Position numbers and translations under genes: made by a program
Assembly (NCBI GenBank): GCA_947630795.1
Contig: CANRJC010000014.1
Coordinates: 1-45,865, forward strand
Length of the DNA stretch: 45,865 nucleotides
Origin: an uncultured Phascolarctobacterium sp.
GTDB lineage: Bacteria > Bacillota > Negativicutes > Acidaminococcales > Acidaminococcaceae
Reading direction: 5' to 3'
Part shown: piece after piece, positions 33,458-42,182 of the stretch
How the letters are laid out: the number at the start of each line of letters is the position of its first letter
How positions within the stretch are numbered: the stretch's first letter is position 1
Notes under the pieces: generated by a model
Database searches by the model: none
What the model was told of the DNA's origin: nothing
Seen by the model: only the letters and a program-made list of their open reading frames with translations

Positions 33458-35490
33458 CTTACGATGAAAGACGGCCCATTTCGATCTTAGATAAAAATAC
33501 CGCCAACCAGATCGCCGCCGGTGAAGTAGTGGAAAGACCTGCTTCCGTGGTGAAAGAATTGATAGAAAATTCTTTAGACGCCGGGGCCGCCCACATCGCC
33601 GTGAAAATTTACGGCGGCGGCATCGACTACATCCAAGTGCGGGACGACGGCTGGGGCATGACGAAAGAGCAGGCGGCTCTCTCGGTGCTGCGCCATGCCA
33701 CCAGCAAGCTCCGCTCCGTGGACGAATTGCTGAGCCTGGGCACCTTGGGTTTCAGAGGAGAAGCTTTGCCCAGCATCGCCTCCGTTTCCCGCTTCACTTT
33801 GCTCACTCGTCCCGAGGGGCAGGAGACAGCCACTTCTCTCAAAATAGAAGGGGGAGGAGAGCCCGTCGCGGAAGAAGCGGGAGGGCCCGTGGGCACCGGC
33901 GTGATGGTGGAAGATCTTTTTTACAATGTGCCCGCCCGGCGCAAATTCCTCCGCAGCCAGGCCACCGAAGGGCGCTACATCGGCGACTTGGTGACCAAAC
34001 TGGCCCTTTCCCGCCCCGACGTAAGTTTTCAACTCACCGTCAACGACAGAGAGAGCCTGCGCACCCCCGGCAACGGGGACGTGGCCGCCGCCATTCGGGC
34101 TGTTTACGGGGCGAAGACCGCCGCCGAACTCTTGCCCGTAAATTACGAAGACGAGAGAGTGAAGATCGAAGGTTTTGTTTCTAAGCCCACTCTTTTGAAG
34201 AGCACTCGTCAGTGGCAGACTTTTTTGGTCAACGGCCGCCTCATCCAGAGCCCCATGCTCAGCAAGGCGATAGATCACGCTTACCAAAGTCAGGTGCCGA
34301 AAAACGGCTTTCCCTTCGCGGTGCTTCGCCTCAGCGTAGACCCTGCCACCGTGGATGTGAACGTGCATCCTCAAAAGGCGGAAGTTAAATTCAGCGAAGA
34401 CAACAAGATCTATACCGCCATGTATAAGGCCCTCGTCGCCGCCCTCACTTCTCCTTTGGCGGCAGAAAGAGCGCAAAAAAATCCGTGGGAGAGTTTGCTC
34501 TCTCGCCCGACTTTCAAAGAAGCCTTGAGTCAAAGCTCGACGACTAAGAGCTCAGAGCCTCCCATACAGGGAAGAGCCATAGAACAAAATAGCGAAGAAA
34601 AGATCCGGCCGAAAAACGAGAGACCCCTAGCTTCACAGTGGGGGGCGGGGCTCAAGCCTCCCTTCACCAACATCGGGCAGATTTTCAAGAGCCCCGAACC
34701 CATCATCGAAGGAGCGGCCCCGTTAAAAGAAAGCTCCGAGACGAGCACCGGCCCCAAAGAGTACGAAGAAATTATCACCGAACCCCTCTTGGCTGCCGAA
34801 GAGCTCGCCGCTTTTCAAAAAGAAAAAAATATTGCGTCCGATCTTCAAGTTCCGTCAGCTTTGAGTGAGCGAAAAGAAGTGAGCTGCCGTTTGGGCAAAG
34901 AGAGCGGCGACGTTCTTTTGTGGCCCATCGGGCAGGTAGACAAGACCTTCATCATCGCTCAAAGCGAGAACAGCCTCTTTCTCATCGATCAGCACGCCGC
35001 CCACGAGAGGATCCTCTACGATAAATTGGTCATCGAACATCGGGAAGTGCCGGCGCAGCAGCTTTTATTGCCGCAATATTTGGATATAGATGACGAAGAC
35101 GGCGAACTTTTAGAAGAACATAAAGAACTTTTTGCCGCTTTGGGCACGGAGCTCGATCTCAGCGGAGCCGCGAGTCTCTGCCTTCGCAGTCTCCCCGCCG
35201 ACATCAGACCCGAAGAGGCAGGCGATTATATCAAAGAGATCATCGCTCTTTTAAGAGAAAATAAAGCTCGCCCCTTAGATGCGAGCGTTTTAAGACAAAA
35301 AGCCCTGCACATGACGGCTTGCAGAGCAGCCATCAAAGCCGGGCAAGAATTGACTTCGGAGCAGATGAGGCGTTTGATCATCGATCTGTGCAACAGCACC
35401 CATCCCTTCACCTGTCCTCACGGCCGTCCGTGTATGATCGAGATCACTTCCAAAGAGCTCTATAAAATGTTCAAAAGGACGGGCTTTTGA
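33454..35490 (+). CDS. mutL: DNA mismatch repair protein MutL (endonuclease type)
   Basis: A 678-residue GHKL ATPase that acts with MutS. The ATP site is ELIENSLDAGA, DDGWGM and GTLGFRGEALPSIASVS (about residues 36-110). A long, poorly conserved linker (about 330-480) is followed by the dimerisation and nuclease domain. That domain has DQHAAHERILYD (about 512-523), MTACRAAIKAG and CPHGRP near the end, the marks of MutL that nicks DNA itself, so the organism presumably lacks MutH. The last acidic residue of the DQHA(x2)E(x4)E motif is Asp instead of Glu. QQLLLP (about 532) looks like a clamp-binding motif. Confidence 0.97.
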   Translation: MTYDERRPISILDKNTANQIAAGEVVERPASVVKELIENSLDAGAAHIAVKIYGGGIDYIQVRDDGWGMTKEQAALSVLRHATSKLRSVDELLSLGTLGFRGEALPSIASVSRFTLLTRPEGQETATSLKIEGGGEPVAEEAGGPVGTGVMVEDLFYNVPARRKFLRSQATEGRYIGDLVTKLALSRPDVSFQLTVNDRESLRTPGNGDVAAAIRAVYGAKTAAELLPVNYEDERVKIEGFVSKPTLLKSTRQWQTFLVNGRLIQSPMLSKAIDHAYQSQVPKNGFPFAVLRLSVDPATVDVNVHPQKAEVKFSEDNKIYTAMYKALVAALTSPLAAERAQKNPWESLLSRPTFKEALSQSSTTKSSEPPIQGRAIEQNSEEKIRPKNERPLASQWGAGLKPPFTNIGQIFKSPEPIIEGAAPLKESSETSTGPKEYEEIITEPLLAAEELAAFQKEKNIASDLQVPSALSERKEVSCRLGKESGDVLLWPIGQVDKTFIIAQSENSLFLIDQHAAHERILYDKLVIEHREVPAQQLLLPQYLDIDDEDGELLEEHKELFAALGTELDLSGAASLCLRSLPADIRPEEAGDYIKEIIALLRENKARPLDASVLRQKALHMTACRAAIKAGQELTSEQMRRLIIDLCNSTHPFTCPHGRPCMIEITSKELYKMFKRTGF

Positions 35491-36263
35491 TGGAACTTTC
35501 CTTTGCCGTGGTCCCCGCCCGTCGGCCGGGCTGTGAAGAAGAAGCTCAACGTTGGGCGAAAGAGTTGGGCGTGCCCTTCATCGAGCGAGGTCATCGCGGT
35601 CTAAACAGCATCTTGCTGCAAACGGAGAGCGAAGCGCTTTTGATAGCCGCCAAAGAAGGACCCATCCTCTACACGAAAGAGGGAGGAAAGTTGGCCTATC
35701 ACCCGGGAATGGCAGTGCTTCGTTGGCAGCGTTTGCTTTTAGGAGAAAAAGATCACTTCATCACAGCCTGCGATCTAAAAAAAGGCAGCCGCCTGTTGGA
35801 CTGCACTTTGGGCTTGGGCAGCGACGCCGCTTTGGCCTCGGCTGTGGCGGGAAGAGAGGGCAGAGTGGTGGGGCTGGAAGCTTCGCCTCTCATCTTTTTT
35901 CTTACGAGCCGCGGCCTGAAAAATTATTTTTGCGAAGACGAGGAGCTCACCGCCGCTTTGCGCCGTATCGAAACGGTGCAGGCGACAGCGGCGGACTATT
36001 TGACTTCTTGCGAAGAAAATTTCGACGTGATCTATTTCGATCCCATGTTTCGCCGCCACCTGCGGGGCTCTGCGGCCATGGATGCGCTGCAGCCTTTGGC
36101 CCACAGTGAGCCCTTGACGCAAGAAATAATAGATTTGGCTTTAAAGAGGGCACCGCGGGCAGTGATCAAAGAGGGCGACGAGAAGGTGCTGGCAGCTTTA
36201 GGCTGTACAAGTTTATGCGGCGGTAAATACGCCAAGGTGAAATATGGCGTCCTCACCCGTTGA
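35490..36263 (+). CDS. Class I SAM-dependent methyltransferase, RsmJ-like (DUF548)
   Basis: A 257-residue protein of the family that includes RsmJ, which methylates 16S rRNA. The SAM-binding loop is LLDCTLGLGSDAALAS (about residues 104-119), followed by VVGLEASP and the catalytic-type motif VIYFDPMF (about 178-185). It starts with the ATG that overlaps the mutL stop (TGATG) and ends inside the miaA start region, so it is wedged tightly between mutL and miaA. Members at this location in Firmicutes are usually annotated only as methyltransferase; the target, probably rRNA or tRNA, is inferred. Confidence 0.83.
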   Translation: MELSFAVVPARRPGCEEEAQRWAKELGVPFIERGHRGLNSILLQTESEALLIAAKEGPILYTKEGGKLAYHPGMAVLRWQRLLLGEKDHFITACDLKKGSRLLDCTLGLGSDAALASAVAGREGRVVGLEASPLIFFLTSRGLKNYFCEDEELTAALRRIETVQATAADYLTSCEENFDVIYFDPMFRRHLRGSAAMDALQPLAHSEPLTQEIIDLALKRAPRAVIKEGDEKVLAALGCTSLCGGKYAKVKYGVLTR

Positions 36264-37239
36264 AGAAAAAGAAAAAAAGAAAGAGCCATTGGTGGCCATC
36301 TTGGGGCCCACGGCGAGCGGAAAAAGTGCCTGTGCTCTGGCTTTGGCTCAACGGTTCAAAGGCGAGATAATATCGGGCGATTCTGCCGCCGTTTATATCG
36401 GCATGGATATCGGGACCGCCAAGCCTACAGAAGAAGAGAGGAAGGCGGTGCCTCATCATCTCGTCGATATCTTGGAGCCTGTGGCCGGCTACAATGTGAG
36501 CGACTTCAAAGAGCAGGCGGCCGCTTGCATAACGGACATCGTCGCCAGAGGCAGGCTTCCCATTTTGGCGGGAGGCACCGGCCTCTACGCTCGGGCTCTT
36601 TTGGAAGATTACGCTTTTTCGCAAGCAGGGGCCGAACCGGCCCTCAGAAAAAAATTAGAAGAAGAAGCAAAAAGAGAGGGAGCAGCGGCTCTTTATGAAA
36701 AATTGCAGGCAACGGACCCTCAGGCCGCCGCTCTCATCCATCCCAACAACGTGCGGCGCACTGTGCGGGCTTTGGAAGCGGCTTTGTCGGGAGTACCGGT
36801 GCGGCAGCAGAGGGCGAGAGTTTTGGCCTACGATGCTTTGGTCATGGGGCTCAAGCTGCCGCGAGAACTCCTCTATGAGAGGATCGATGCGAGAGTGGAC
36901 GCCATGTTGGCGGCGGGCTTGGAAGCAGAAGTGGCCGCTCTTTTAAAAAAAGGCGTGCCCCGCGACTGTCAGGCTATGCAGGCCATCGGTTATCGTCAGA
37001 TGGCCGCCTATCTCGACGGCAGCCTGAGTTATGCGGAGATGGTGAGCAAAGTGAAGCAGGCCACCCGCAACTTCGCCAAGAGACAACTGACTTGGTATAA
37101 AAAAATGCCTTACATAAAATGGTGGTGCGTGAAAGAAGGCAGCGCCGCCGAGTACGACGAGATTATAGAGAGCATGAGCGAAAAAATTGCAGGAATGTCA
37201 GCATCATTTGTAGAAATAAACACCGGTGAGTCTCAATGA
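36244..37239 (+). CDS. miaA: tRNA dimethylallyltransferase
   Basis: A 331-residue enzyme that adds a dimethylallyl group to A37 of tRNAs reading U-starting codons. The P-loop is AILGPTASGKS (about residues 18-28); DSAAVYIGMDIGTAKP (about 44-59), LAGGTGLYARAL (about 113) and the tRNA-binding RQLTWYKK (about 278-285) follow. It overlaps the methyltransferase gene by 20 bases. The product is the substrate of MiaB from the same gene run. The N-terminal Lys/Glu-rich stretch and a C-terminal tail make it slightly longer than usual. Confidence 0.96.
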   Translation: MASSPVEEKEKKKEPLVAILGPTASGKSACALALAQRFKGEIISGDSAAVYIGMDIGTAKPTEEERKAVPHHLVDILEPVAGYNVSDFKEQAAACITDIVARGRLPILAGGTGLYARALLEDYAFSQAGAEPALRKKLEEEAKREGAAALYEKLQATDPQAAALIHPNNVRRTVRALEAALSGVPVRQQRARVLAYDALVMGLKLPRELLYERIDARVDAMLAAGLEAEVAALLKKGVPRDCQAMQAIGYRQMAAYLDGSLSYAEMVSKVKQATRNFAKRQLTWYKKMPYIKWWCVKEGSAAEYDEIIESMSEKIAGMSASFVEINTGESQ

Positions 37240-37308
37240 GGGACTGCTGCGATCCGTCGCGATCGGTTCGGCTCTTTTGTTTTTTATTTTGCTTTTAGGA
37301 GGGGTATC

Positions 37309-37563
37309 ATGTCTATCAATGTTGCCGCCAAACCGGCCATGAATCTGCAGGACAGCTTTTTGAATCTCGTCCGTAAAGAAAGTTTGGGAGTCATCATCTA
37401 CTTGGTCAACGGCTTTCAGATCAGAGGACTGGTGAGAGGCTTCGACAATTTCACGGTGATCATCGAAAACGAAAACGGCCAGCAGTTGGTCTATAAACAC
37501 GCCATCTCTACTATCTCTCCGGTGTCCAACATCACCATCATGCAGCCGGAGAAGAGAAACTGA
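37309..37563 (+). CDS. hfq: RNA chaperone Hfq
   Basis: An 84-residue Sm-like protein that forms hexamer rings and pairs small RNAs with targets. The Sm1 motif is [13 protein letters not shown] with [21 protein letters not shown] (parts at about residues 12-46), and Sm2 is [10 protein letters not shown] (about 61-70). The C-terminal tail is short, as in Gram-positive relatives. The ribosome site ttaggagggg is strong. It lies downstream of miaA, the same order as in many bacteria. A strong terminator stands 20 bases after its stop. Confidence 0.96.
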   Translation: MSINVAAKPAMNLQDSFLNLVRKESLGVIIYLVNGFQIRGLVRGFDNFTVIIENENGQQLVYKHAISTISPVSNITIMQPEKRN

Positions 37564-37582
37564 GAAGGGCCTTACCTTGAAG

Positions 37583-37608
37583 AAAAACGGCGCTTCGGCG
37601 TCGTTTTT
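37583..37608 (+). terminator. Terminator after hfq with TTCG loop
   Basis: An 11-bp stem (aaaaacggcgc 37583-37593, gcgtcgttttt 37598-37608, one G-T pair) capped by the very stable ttcg tetraloop. The T-run is part of the stem. It separates hfq from xerD; the xerD ribosome site begins 6 bases later, so xerD is reached by read-through or by a promoter I cannot see. Confidence 0.87.
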
Positions 37609-37627
37609 GCTGTAGGAGGGGAAGGGC

Positions 37628-38518
37628 ATGGCTTATATCTCCGACTTCATAGCTTATTTGACGGTGGAAGCGGGGCTGGCGGAAAACACCAAGGCAGCCT
37701 ATCGGCGCGACTTGGAACTTTTGGGCCAAGCCCTCTCGTTGAAAAACGAAGAAGCTTATTTAACGGTGAGCCGCTCGCAGCTCTTGGACTATTTGACTTC
37801 GCTGCGCAGAGAAGGAAGGGCGGCCAGCACCGTGGCCCGCAAATTGGCGGCCATCAAAAATTTTTACCGCTTCTTAACGGATGAAGGTTACATAAAAGAA
37901 GATCCTGCCCAAGTGCTGGAGGCGGCGACCAAAGCTCAACATCTTCCCAAAGTGCTCAGCGAAGAAGAGGTGAAGCGGCTGCTGGAAGCCCCCGATGTCA
38001 AAACTCCTTTGGGCTTTCGCGACCGCACCATGCTGGAGACCCTCTACGCCACCGGCATGAGAGTTTCCGAATTGGTGAACGCACAGGTGAAGCGGCTGCA
38101 CTTGGAGATGGAATACATCATCGTTTTGGGCAAGGGCAATAAGGAAAGACTGGTGCCCTTGGACAAAATGGCCGTGGCTTTTTTGCAGAGCTATCTGACC
38201 AAGATCAGGCCCCTTTTTTTGAAAGTGGACGACGGTCAGCAGGAAGCCCTTTTTCTGACAAGTTTGGGCAGAGCCATGACCAGGCAGGAGTTCGCTCATT
38301 TATTGGCCGGCTATGCCAAAGCGGCGGGGATAACTAGGCCTGTCACTCCTCATATGCTGCGCCACTCTTTCGCCACTCATCTTTTGACCAGAGGGACGGA
38401 CCTGAGATTGGTGCAGGAATTGCTGGGGCACGCCGACATCTCCACTACGCAGATTTATACCCATTTGAGCAATCAAAGACTGCGGGAGATCTATCAAAAA
38501 AGTTTTCCCCGCTCGTAG
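37628..38518 (+). CDS. xerD: Site-specific tyrosine recombinase XerD
   Basis: A 296-residue tyrosine recombinase that resolves chromosome dimers at dif sites, working with a XerC partner. The N-terminal SAM-like core-binding domain (about residues 1-85) is followed by the catalytic domain with Arg in ATGMRVSELV (about 148), Lys in GKGNKERLVPL (about 172), HMLRHSF (about 242-248), GHADISTTQ (about 267-275) and the nucleophile Tyr in QIYTHLS (about 277). Length matches XerD rather than integrases of mobile elements, and there are no phage genes or att sites around it. XerC cannot be strictly excluded. Confidence 0.9.
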   Translation: MAYISDFIAYLTVEAGLAENTKAAYRRDLELLGQALSLKNEEAYLTVSRSQLLDYLTSLRREGRAASTVARKLAAIKNFYRFLTDEGYIKEDPAQVLEAATKAQHLPKVLSEEEVKRLLEAPDVKTPLGFRDRTMLETLYATGMRVSELVNAQVKRLHLEMEYIIVLGKGNKERLVPLDKMAVAFLQSYLTKIRPLFLKVDDGQQEALFLTSLGRAMTRQEFAHLLAGYAKAAGITRPVTPHMLRHSFATHLLTRGTDLRLVQELLGHADISTTQIYTHLSNQRLREIYQKSFPRS

Positions 38519-38534
38519 CGATAGATAGCAATAG

Positions 38535-38850
38535 ACAAAAATAAAAAAAGTCTAAGCTAAAACCATCAAGAGAAAAATGAAAAGATATATCCCCACGCCT
38601 AACACTTCGACAGGCTCAGTGGGCGGCGTGCTCGAGTTAAGATACATAAGACAAAGATCTCGAGACAAAAATAAAAAGGCCTAAGCTAAAACCGGCGAGA
38701 TAAAAATAGAAATATCTAAGTTAAGATACTCAAGGCAAAAATAGAAAGCTCTAAGTTAAAACCGGCAAGGCAAAAATAAAAAGTCTAAGACAAAACACTC
38801 AAGAGAAAAATAAAAAGACATAAGCAAAACGCTTAAGAGAAAAAAGGAGA
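38535..38850 (+). repeat. Tandem repeats of 34-38 bp, interrupted by a palindromic insert
   Basis: The gap between xerD and the deacetylase gene holds A-rich units of the type acaaaaataaaaaggccta, then agctaaaaccggcgag. Clear units lie at 38665-38699, 38700-38734 and 38735-38769 (35 bp), 38770-38803 and 38804-38837 (34 bp), with earlier ones from 38535. Around 38590-38633 an unrelated hairpin element interrupts a unit. No reading frame survives, and no promoter is obvious. Confidence 0.87.
38590..38633. repeat. Small palindromic (REP-like) element inside the repeat array
   Basis: Nested inverted repeats: cacgcc (38594-38599) with ggcgtg (38625-38630), and cact (38603-38606) with agtg (38618-38621). 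The core cacttcgacaggctcagtg resembles a short sequence scattered in many bacterial genomes. Its first 13 bases recur at 1323-1335. The A-rich repeat continues on both sides as if split by the element. Confidence 0.6.
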
Positions 38851-38859
38851 GGATGCCTC

Positions 38860-40143
38860 ATGACCGGCAAAACGGGAAAGAGCGGCACAAGAAAAAAGAA
38901 AGGCGGCGGCAGGTGGATCATCTTGGGCCTGCTGCTGGCCATAGTGACCTTGGCTGCGGCCTGCGGCCTCATCTATTCCTGCGGCAGCAGCACGAAGGAT
39001 GTGACGAAGCCCACCACCGTCACCGGCGAAGGCAAACAGGTGACCAGTTTGGTGGACGAAGCCCGCGAGGCTCAGCGCATCTTAGACAACATCCTTTTGG
39101 AGAAGAAGGATAATTGGCAGCTGTCGGAGAACGGCCACGCCATCGTAGAAGTGAAGACCGGAGAAAAAGAGAAGCTGGTGCACATCAGCCAGCGTGACTT
39201 GGCCATAGGCCTGCCCCCCAGCACCAGTTTGAGCGGCGCCGGTGCTTGGCTGAAAGAGCAGGCCGAAAAACACGGCCTCGTTTACTTGGGAGGAGAGGCG
39301 GCCACATATAAGGGTTGGGACGCCTACAAAGCTCAAGTGGGCATTGCGGTGAAGGCCGGCAGCGCCAAAGAAAATTTCGCCACCGACAAGATCACTTTCT
39401 TTCACAACACCAATTTGAAAAATAAAGACAAAGACGTGAAGGATCTGCCCAAAGAAAAGCCTTTGACGGGCAGACGCTACAGCGGCAAGCTGGCCGTCAT
39501 CGTTGACGACTGCGGCTACGAATTGAAAAATCTGCGGGGCATGCTGAACATCGGCCTGCCTTTCAGCTTTGCCATCCTTCCCGATAAAGATTTCAGCAGC
39601 GACGCTTTGGAGCTGATCAAAAACAAAGGGCGCATCGCTCTTCTGCATCTGCCCATGGAGCCCTTGGACGGGGCTCAGATGTCGGAAGGGGCCAACACCA
39701 TCAAAGTGAGCATGACCGAGCAGCAAAAAAGAGAGCTTTTGCGCAAACATCTTCTCGGTCTTTTAGGTGTGAGCGGCGTGAACAATCACCAAGGCTCCAA
39801 GGCCACGGCAGACGAGGCCACCATGACCGTGGTGCTGAAGGAGTTGAAGGCTCAGGGCCTCTTCTTCATAGACAGCCGCACCAATTCCCGCTCCGTAGCC
39901 GCCGATACGGCGAAAAAATTGAAGGTGAAGACGGCCCGCAACGACATCTTTTTAGATAACAGCACGGACCCCGAAGAGATACGCCGGCAGATCCACAAGG
40001 CCTGTGCCATGGCCGAGAAGAACGGCAGCGCCATCGCCATCTGCCACGTGCGCCCCGGCACCCTTCGCTGCTGGGAAAAATATGCCGATGAGATCAAAAA
40101 GACCGGCATCACCTTCGTGCCGGTCACGCAACTTTTGTATTGA
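38860..40143 (+). CDS. Divergent polysaccharide deacetylase family protein
   Basis: A 427-residue protein with a basic N-terminus and one membrane segment (about residues 18-37) that anchors it to the outer face of the cytoplasmic membrane. Residues about 75-190 form an extracellular region of unknown fold; about 205-427 form the deacetylase-like domain with LAVIVDDCGYE, FSFAILPD, LLHLPMEP, GVNNHQGSKAT, FFIDSRTNS and CHVRPGTL, the signature order of the divergent (DUF610/YibQ-like) family. It probably acts on an envelope polysaccharide or peptidoglycan; the activity is not established. Ribosome site aaggagagg. It follows a repeat-filled gap. Confidence 0.88.
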   Translation: MTGKTGKSGTRKKKGGGRWIILGLLLAIVTLAAACGLIYSCGSSTKDVTKPTTVTGEGKQVTSLVDEAREAQRILDNILLEKKDNWQLSENGHAIVEVKTGEKEKLVHISQRDLAIGLPPSTSLSGAGAWLKEQAEKHGLVYLGGEAATYKGWDAYKAQVGIAVKAGSAKENFATDKITFFHNTNLKNKDKDVKDLPKEKPLTGRRYSGKLAVIVDDCGYELKNLRGMLNIGLPFSFAILPDKDFSSDALELIKNKGRIALLHLPMEPLDGAQMSEGANTIKVSMTEQQKRELLRKHLLGLLGVSGVNNHQGSKATADEATMTVVLKELKAQGLFFIDSRTNSRSVAADTAKKLKVKTARNDIFLDNSTDPEEIRRQIHKACAMAEKNGSAIAICHVRPGTLRCWEKYADEIKKTGITFVPVTQLLY

Positions 40144-40177
40144 GCTCATCAAAAGTTCTTTCAAGGAAGAATAAACA

Positions 40178-41422
40178 ATGGACTACGTGGAAGAAACTAT
40201 CGCCAAGTACGAAAAATATATCAATCCCTCTCAGGCCCGTCTCTTTCGTTTCATGGGCCTATCAAGCGTAGAAGCTAAGGGCGAGGGCTGCTTCATCACC
40301 GACACGAGCGGCCGCACTTTCATCGACTGTTTGGGCGGCTACGGCATGTTCGCTTTGGGGCATCGCCACCCGAAAGTCGTCGCAGCCGTAAAAAAACAAT
40401 TGGATGAGCTGCCCATGGGAGGGAAAGTGCTGTTCAATCGGCCCATGGCCGATCTGGCCGAGGCCGTGGCCCGCATCGCCCCCGGTCGTTTGCAATACAG
40501 CTTTTTCGTCAACAGCGGCACCGAAGCTGTGGAAGGTTGTTTGAAAGTGGCCAGGCTCGCCACCCATCGCCCGAAATTTGTGGCAGCCAAGGGAGCTTTT
40601 CACGGCAAAACTTTCGGTTCGTTGACCGCTACCGGCCGCGACCTCTACCGCGATCCTTTCAAACCTCTCTTGACCGGTTTCACCCACGTGCCCTACGGAG
40701 ATCTCGACGCTTTAAAAAAAGCGGTGGATGAAGAAACGGCTGCCGTGCTGTTAGAGCCCATCCAAGGAGAAGGCGGGATCATCGTGCCGCCTTCGGGGTA
40801 TATCGCTTCAGCCATCGAGATCGCTCACAAGAAGGGCGCTCTCTTCATCGCCGATGAAGTACAGACCGGGCTGGGACGCACCGGCGCCTGGTTCGGCGTC
40901 GATCACGAAAAGGCAGAGCCGGACCTGATGGCTTTGGCCAAAGCTTTGGGCGGCGGCGTGATGCCCATCGGGGCGATAGTGGGGACGGAAGAAGCTTGGC
41001 AAGGTCTGATCGAAGCGCCCTTTCTCCACACATCCACCTTCGGGGGCGGTCAGCTGGCCTGTGCAGCAGGCCTTGCGACCATCGAGGCCATCGAAGAAGA
41101 AGGCTTGATCGAAAAAGCGGCCGCTACGGGAAAATTTTTAAAAGCAGGTCTTGCGGCTATCGCCGCCGACTATCCCGCCGTGATCAAAGAAGTGAGAGGG
41201 CGGGGCCTGATGCTGGGCGTGGAGTTGACCAAAGAAGGGGCCGGCGGCATGCTGATGAGCCTCTTGATCGATAAAAACGTCATCGTGGCTTACACTTTGA
41301 ACAATCCGAAAGTGATCAGGCTGGAGCCGCCTCTCGTCATGAGCGAGGACTTGGCCTCCGTGGTGCTGGAAAAATTTCGAGAAGCGGTGGCCGCCACCGC
41401 CCAAGTGATCGAAGAATTGTAG
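40178..41422 (+). CDS. Class III aminotransferase, putrescine/ornithine type
   Basis: A 414-residue fold-type I PLP enzyme. SGTEAVEGCLKVAR (about residues 111-124), GAFHGKTFGSLTATG (about 138-152), LLEPIQGEGG (about 190), FIADEVQTGLGRTG (about 222-235) and the PLP lysine K255 in ALAKALGGG are all present. The closest group is putrescine aminotransferase (PatA-like), with acetylornithine or 4-aminobutyrate aminotransferases as alternatives. It is followed by an SRPBCC protein after 29 bases. Polyamines decorate the peptidoglycan of Negativicutes and are bound by SLH domains, so polyamine turnover would make sense here, but the link is inference. Confidence 0.87.
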   Translation: MDYVEETIAKYEKYINPSQARLFRFMGLSSVEAKGEGCFITDTSGRTFIDCLGGYGMFALGHRHPKVVAAVKKQLDELPMGGKVLFNRPMADLAEAVARIAPGRLQYSFFVNSGTEAVEGCLKVARLATHRPKFVAAKGAFHGKTFGSLTATGRDLYRDPFKPLLTGFTHVPYGDLDALKKAVDEETAAVLLEPIQGEGGIIVPPSGYIASAIEIAHKKGALFIADEVQTGLGRTGAWFGVDHEKAEPDLMALAKALGGGVMPIGAIVGTEEAWQGLIEAPFLHTSTFGGGQLACAAGLATIEAIEEEGLIEKAAATGKFLKAGLAAIAADYPAVIKEVRGRGLMLGVELTKEGAGGMLMSLLIDKNVIVAYTLNNPKVIRLEPPLVMSEDLASVVLEKFREAVAATAQVIEEL

Positions 41423-41451
41423 TTCGCGAAAAAAGAGAGGGGCGCATTGCG

Positions 41452-41889
41452 ATGCCTTATGTAGAAGTGAGCAAGTTAATAAAGGGAGAGGGAAGGGCAG
41501 TTTACGACATCATCAGCGACATGGAAGCCTATCCTTCTTTCATGAAAGATCTGGTGAGCGTGAAAGTTTCGGAGCGGGGACCGGGCTACGATATCTCTTC
41601 GTGGGTCTCCGACGTGGACGGCCGCCGCATCGCTTGGACAGAGCGAGACTGTTTTTATCCCGAAGAATTGAAGATCACTTATCAACAGACGGCGGGCGAT
41701 CTGAAAAAAATGGAAGGGGCTTGGACCATAGAGCCTCGGGCCGACGGCTGTTGGGTGACGCTGGCGGTGGATTTCGAATTCGGCATCCCCATGATCGCCG
41801 GGCTGTTGAACCCAATTTTAAAACGCAAAGTGAAAGAAAACAGCGAGAACATGCTGGCCGCCATCAAAAAACAAGTAGAGGGAGCGTGA
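41452..41889 (+). CDS. SRPBCC (START/Coq10-like) family protein
   Basis: A 145-residue protein with the START/Coq10-like ligand-binding fold: MPYVEVSKLIKGEGRAVYDI, DMEAYPSFMKDL (about residues 24-35), a run of beta strands and a long C-terminal helix (LKRKVKENSENMLAAIKKQ). Such proteins hold hydrophobic ligands in a cavity; its ligand is unknown. It follows the aminotransferase gene after 29 bases, ribosome site gagaggggcg. The gap after it (41890-42106) is again A-rich with loose repeats such as gcgaaaaataaggcagaag and gacgaaaaaagcgtgaag. Confidence 0.85.
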   Translation: MPYVEVSKLIKGEGRAVYDIISDMEAYPSFMKDLVSVKVSERGPGYDISSWVSDVDGRRIAWTERDCFYPEELKITYQQTAGDLKKMEGAWTIEPRADGCWVTLAVDFEFGIPMIAGLLNPILKRKVKENSENMLAAIKKQVEGA

Positions 41890-42106
41890 AGAAAAAGTCT
41901 GAGCGAAAAATAAGGCAGAAGAAGCTCTCGACGAAAAAAGCGTGAAGAAGCAGTTCGCAGCGAAAAATATTTACAGAAGAGCTTGACGAAAAAAGCGCAG
42001 AGAAAAATATCTCGGGAAAAATTTAAAACGAGCGCGGCGAAAAAGGAGAGGAATTTTTTTTCGACGTTGAAAGTGTGAGCGTTGCTTTTTGAGATGAAGA
42101 GAAAAG

Positions 42107-42136
42107 TTGCCAAAAGGCACGCTCCTTTGCTATAAT
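42107..42136 (+). promoter_or_regulatory. Promoter of htpX
   Basis: TTGCCA (42107-42112), an 18-bp spacer and TATAAT (42131-42136). The leader has a small hairpin, ggggg (42145-42149) with ccccc (42154-42158), 12 bases before the aaggagg ribosome site. Confidence 0.8.
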
Positions 42137-42182
42137 GAAATGATGGGGGCGGACCCCCTTCGTTTTAAGGAGGAATGAAAAA

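Noticed and set aside
37628-38518. Integrase of a mobile element
   Set aside because: Length and domain order are those of XerD, it sits after hfq among core genes, and there are no att repeats, excisionase or cargo genes.
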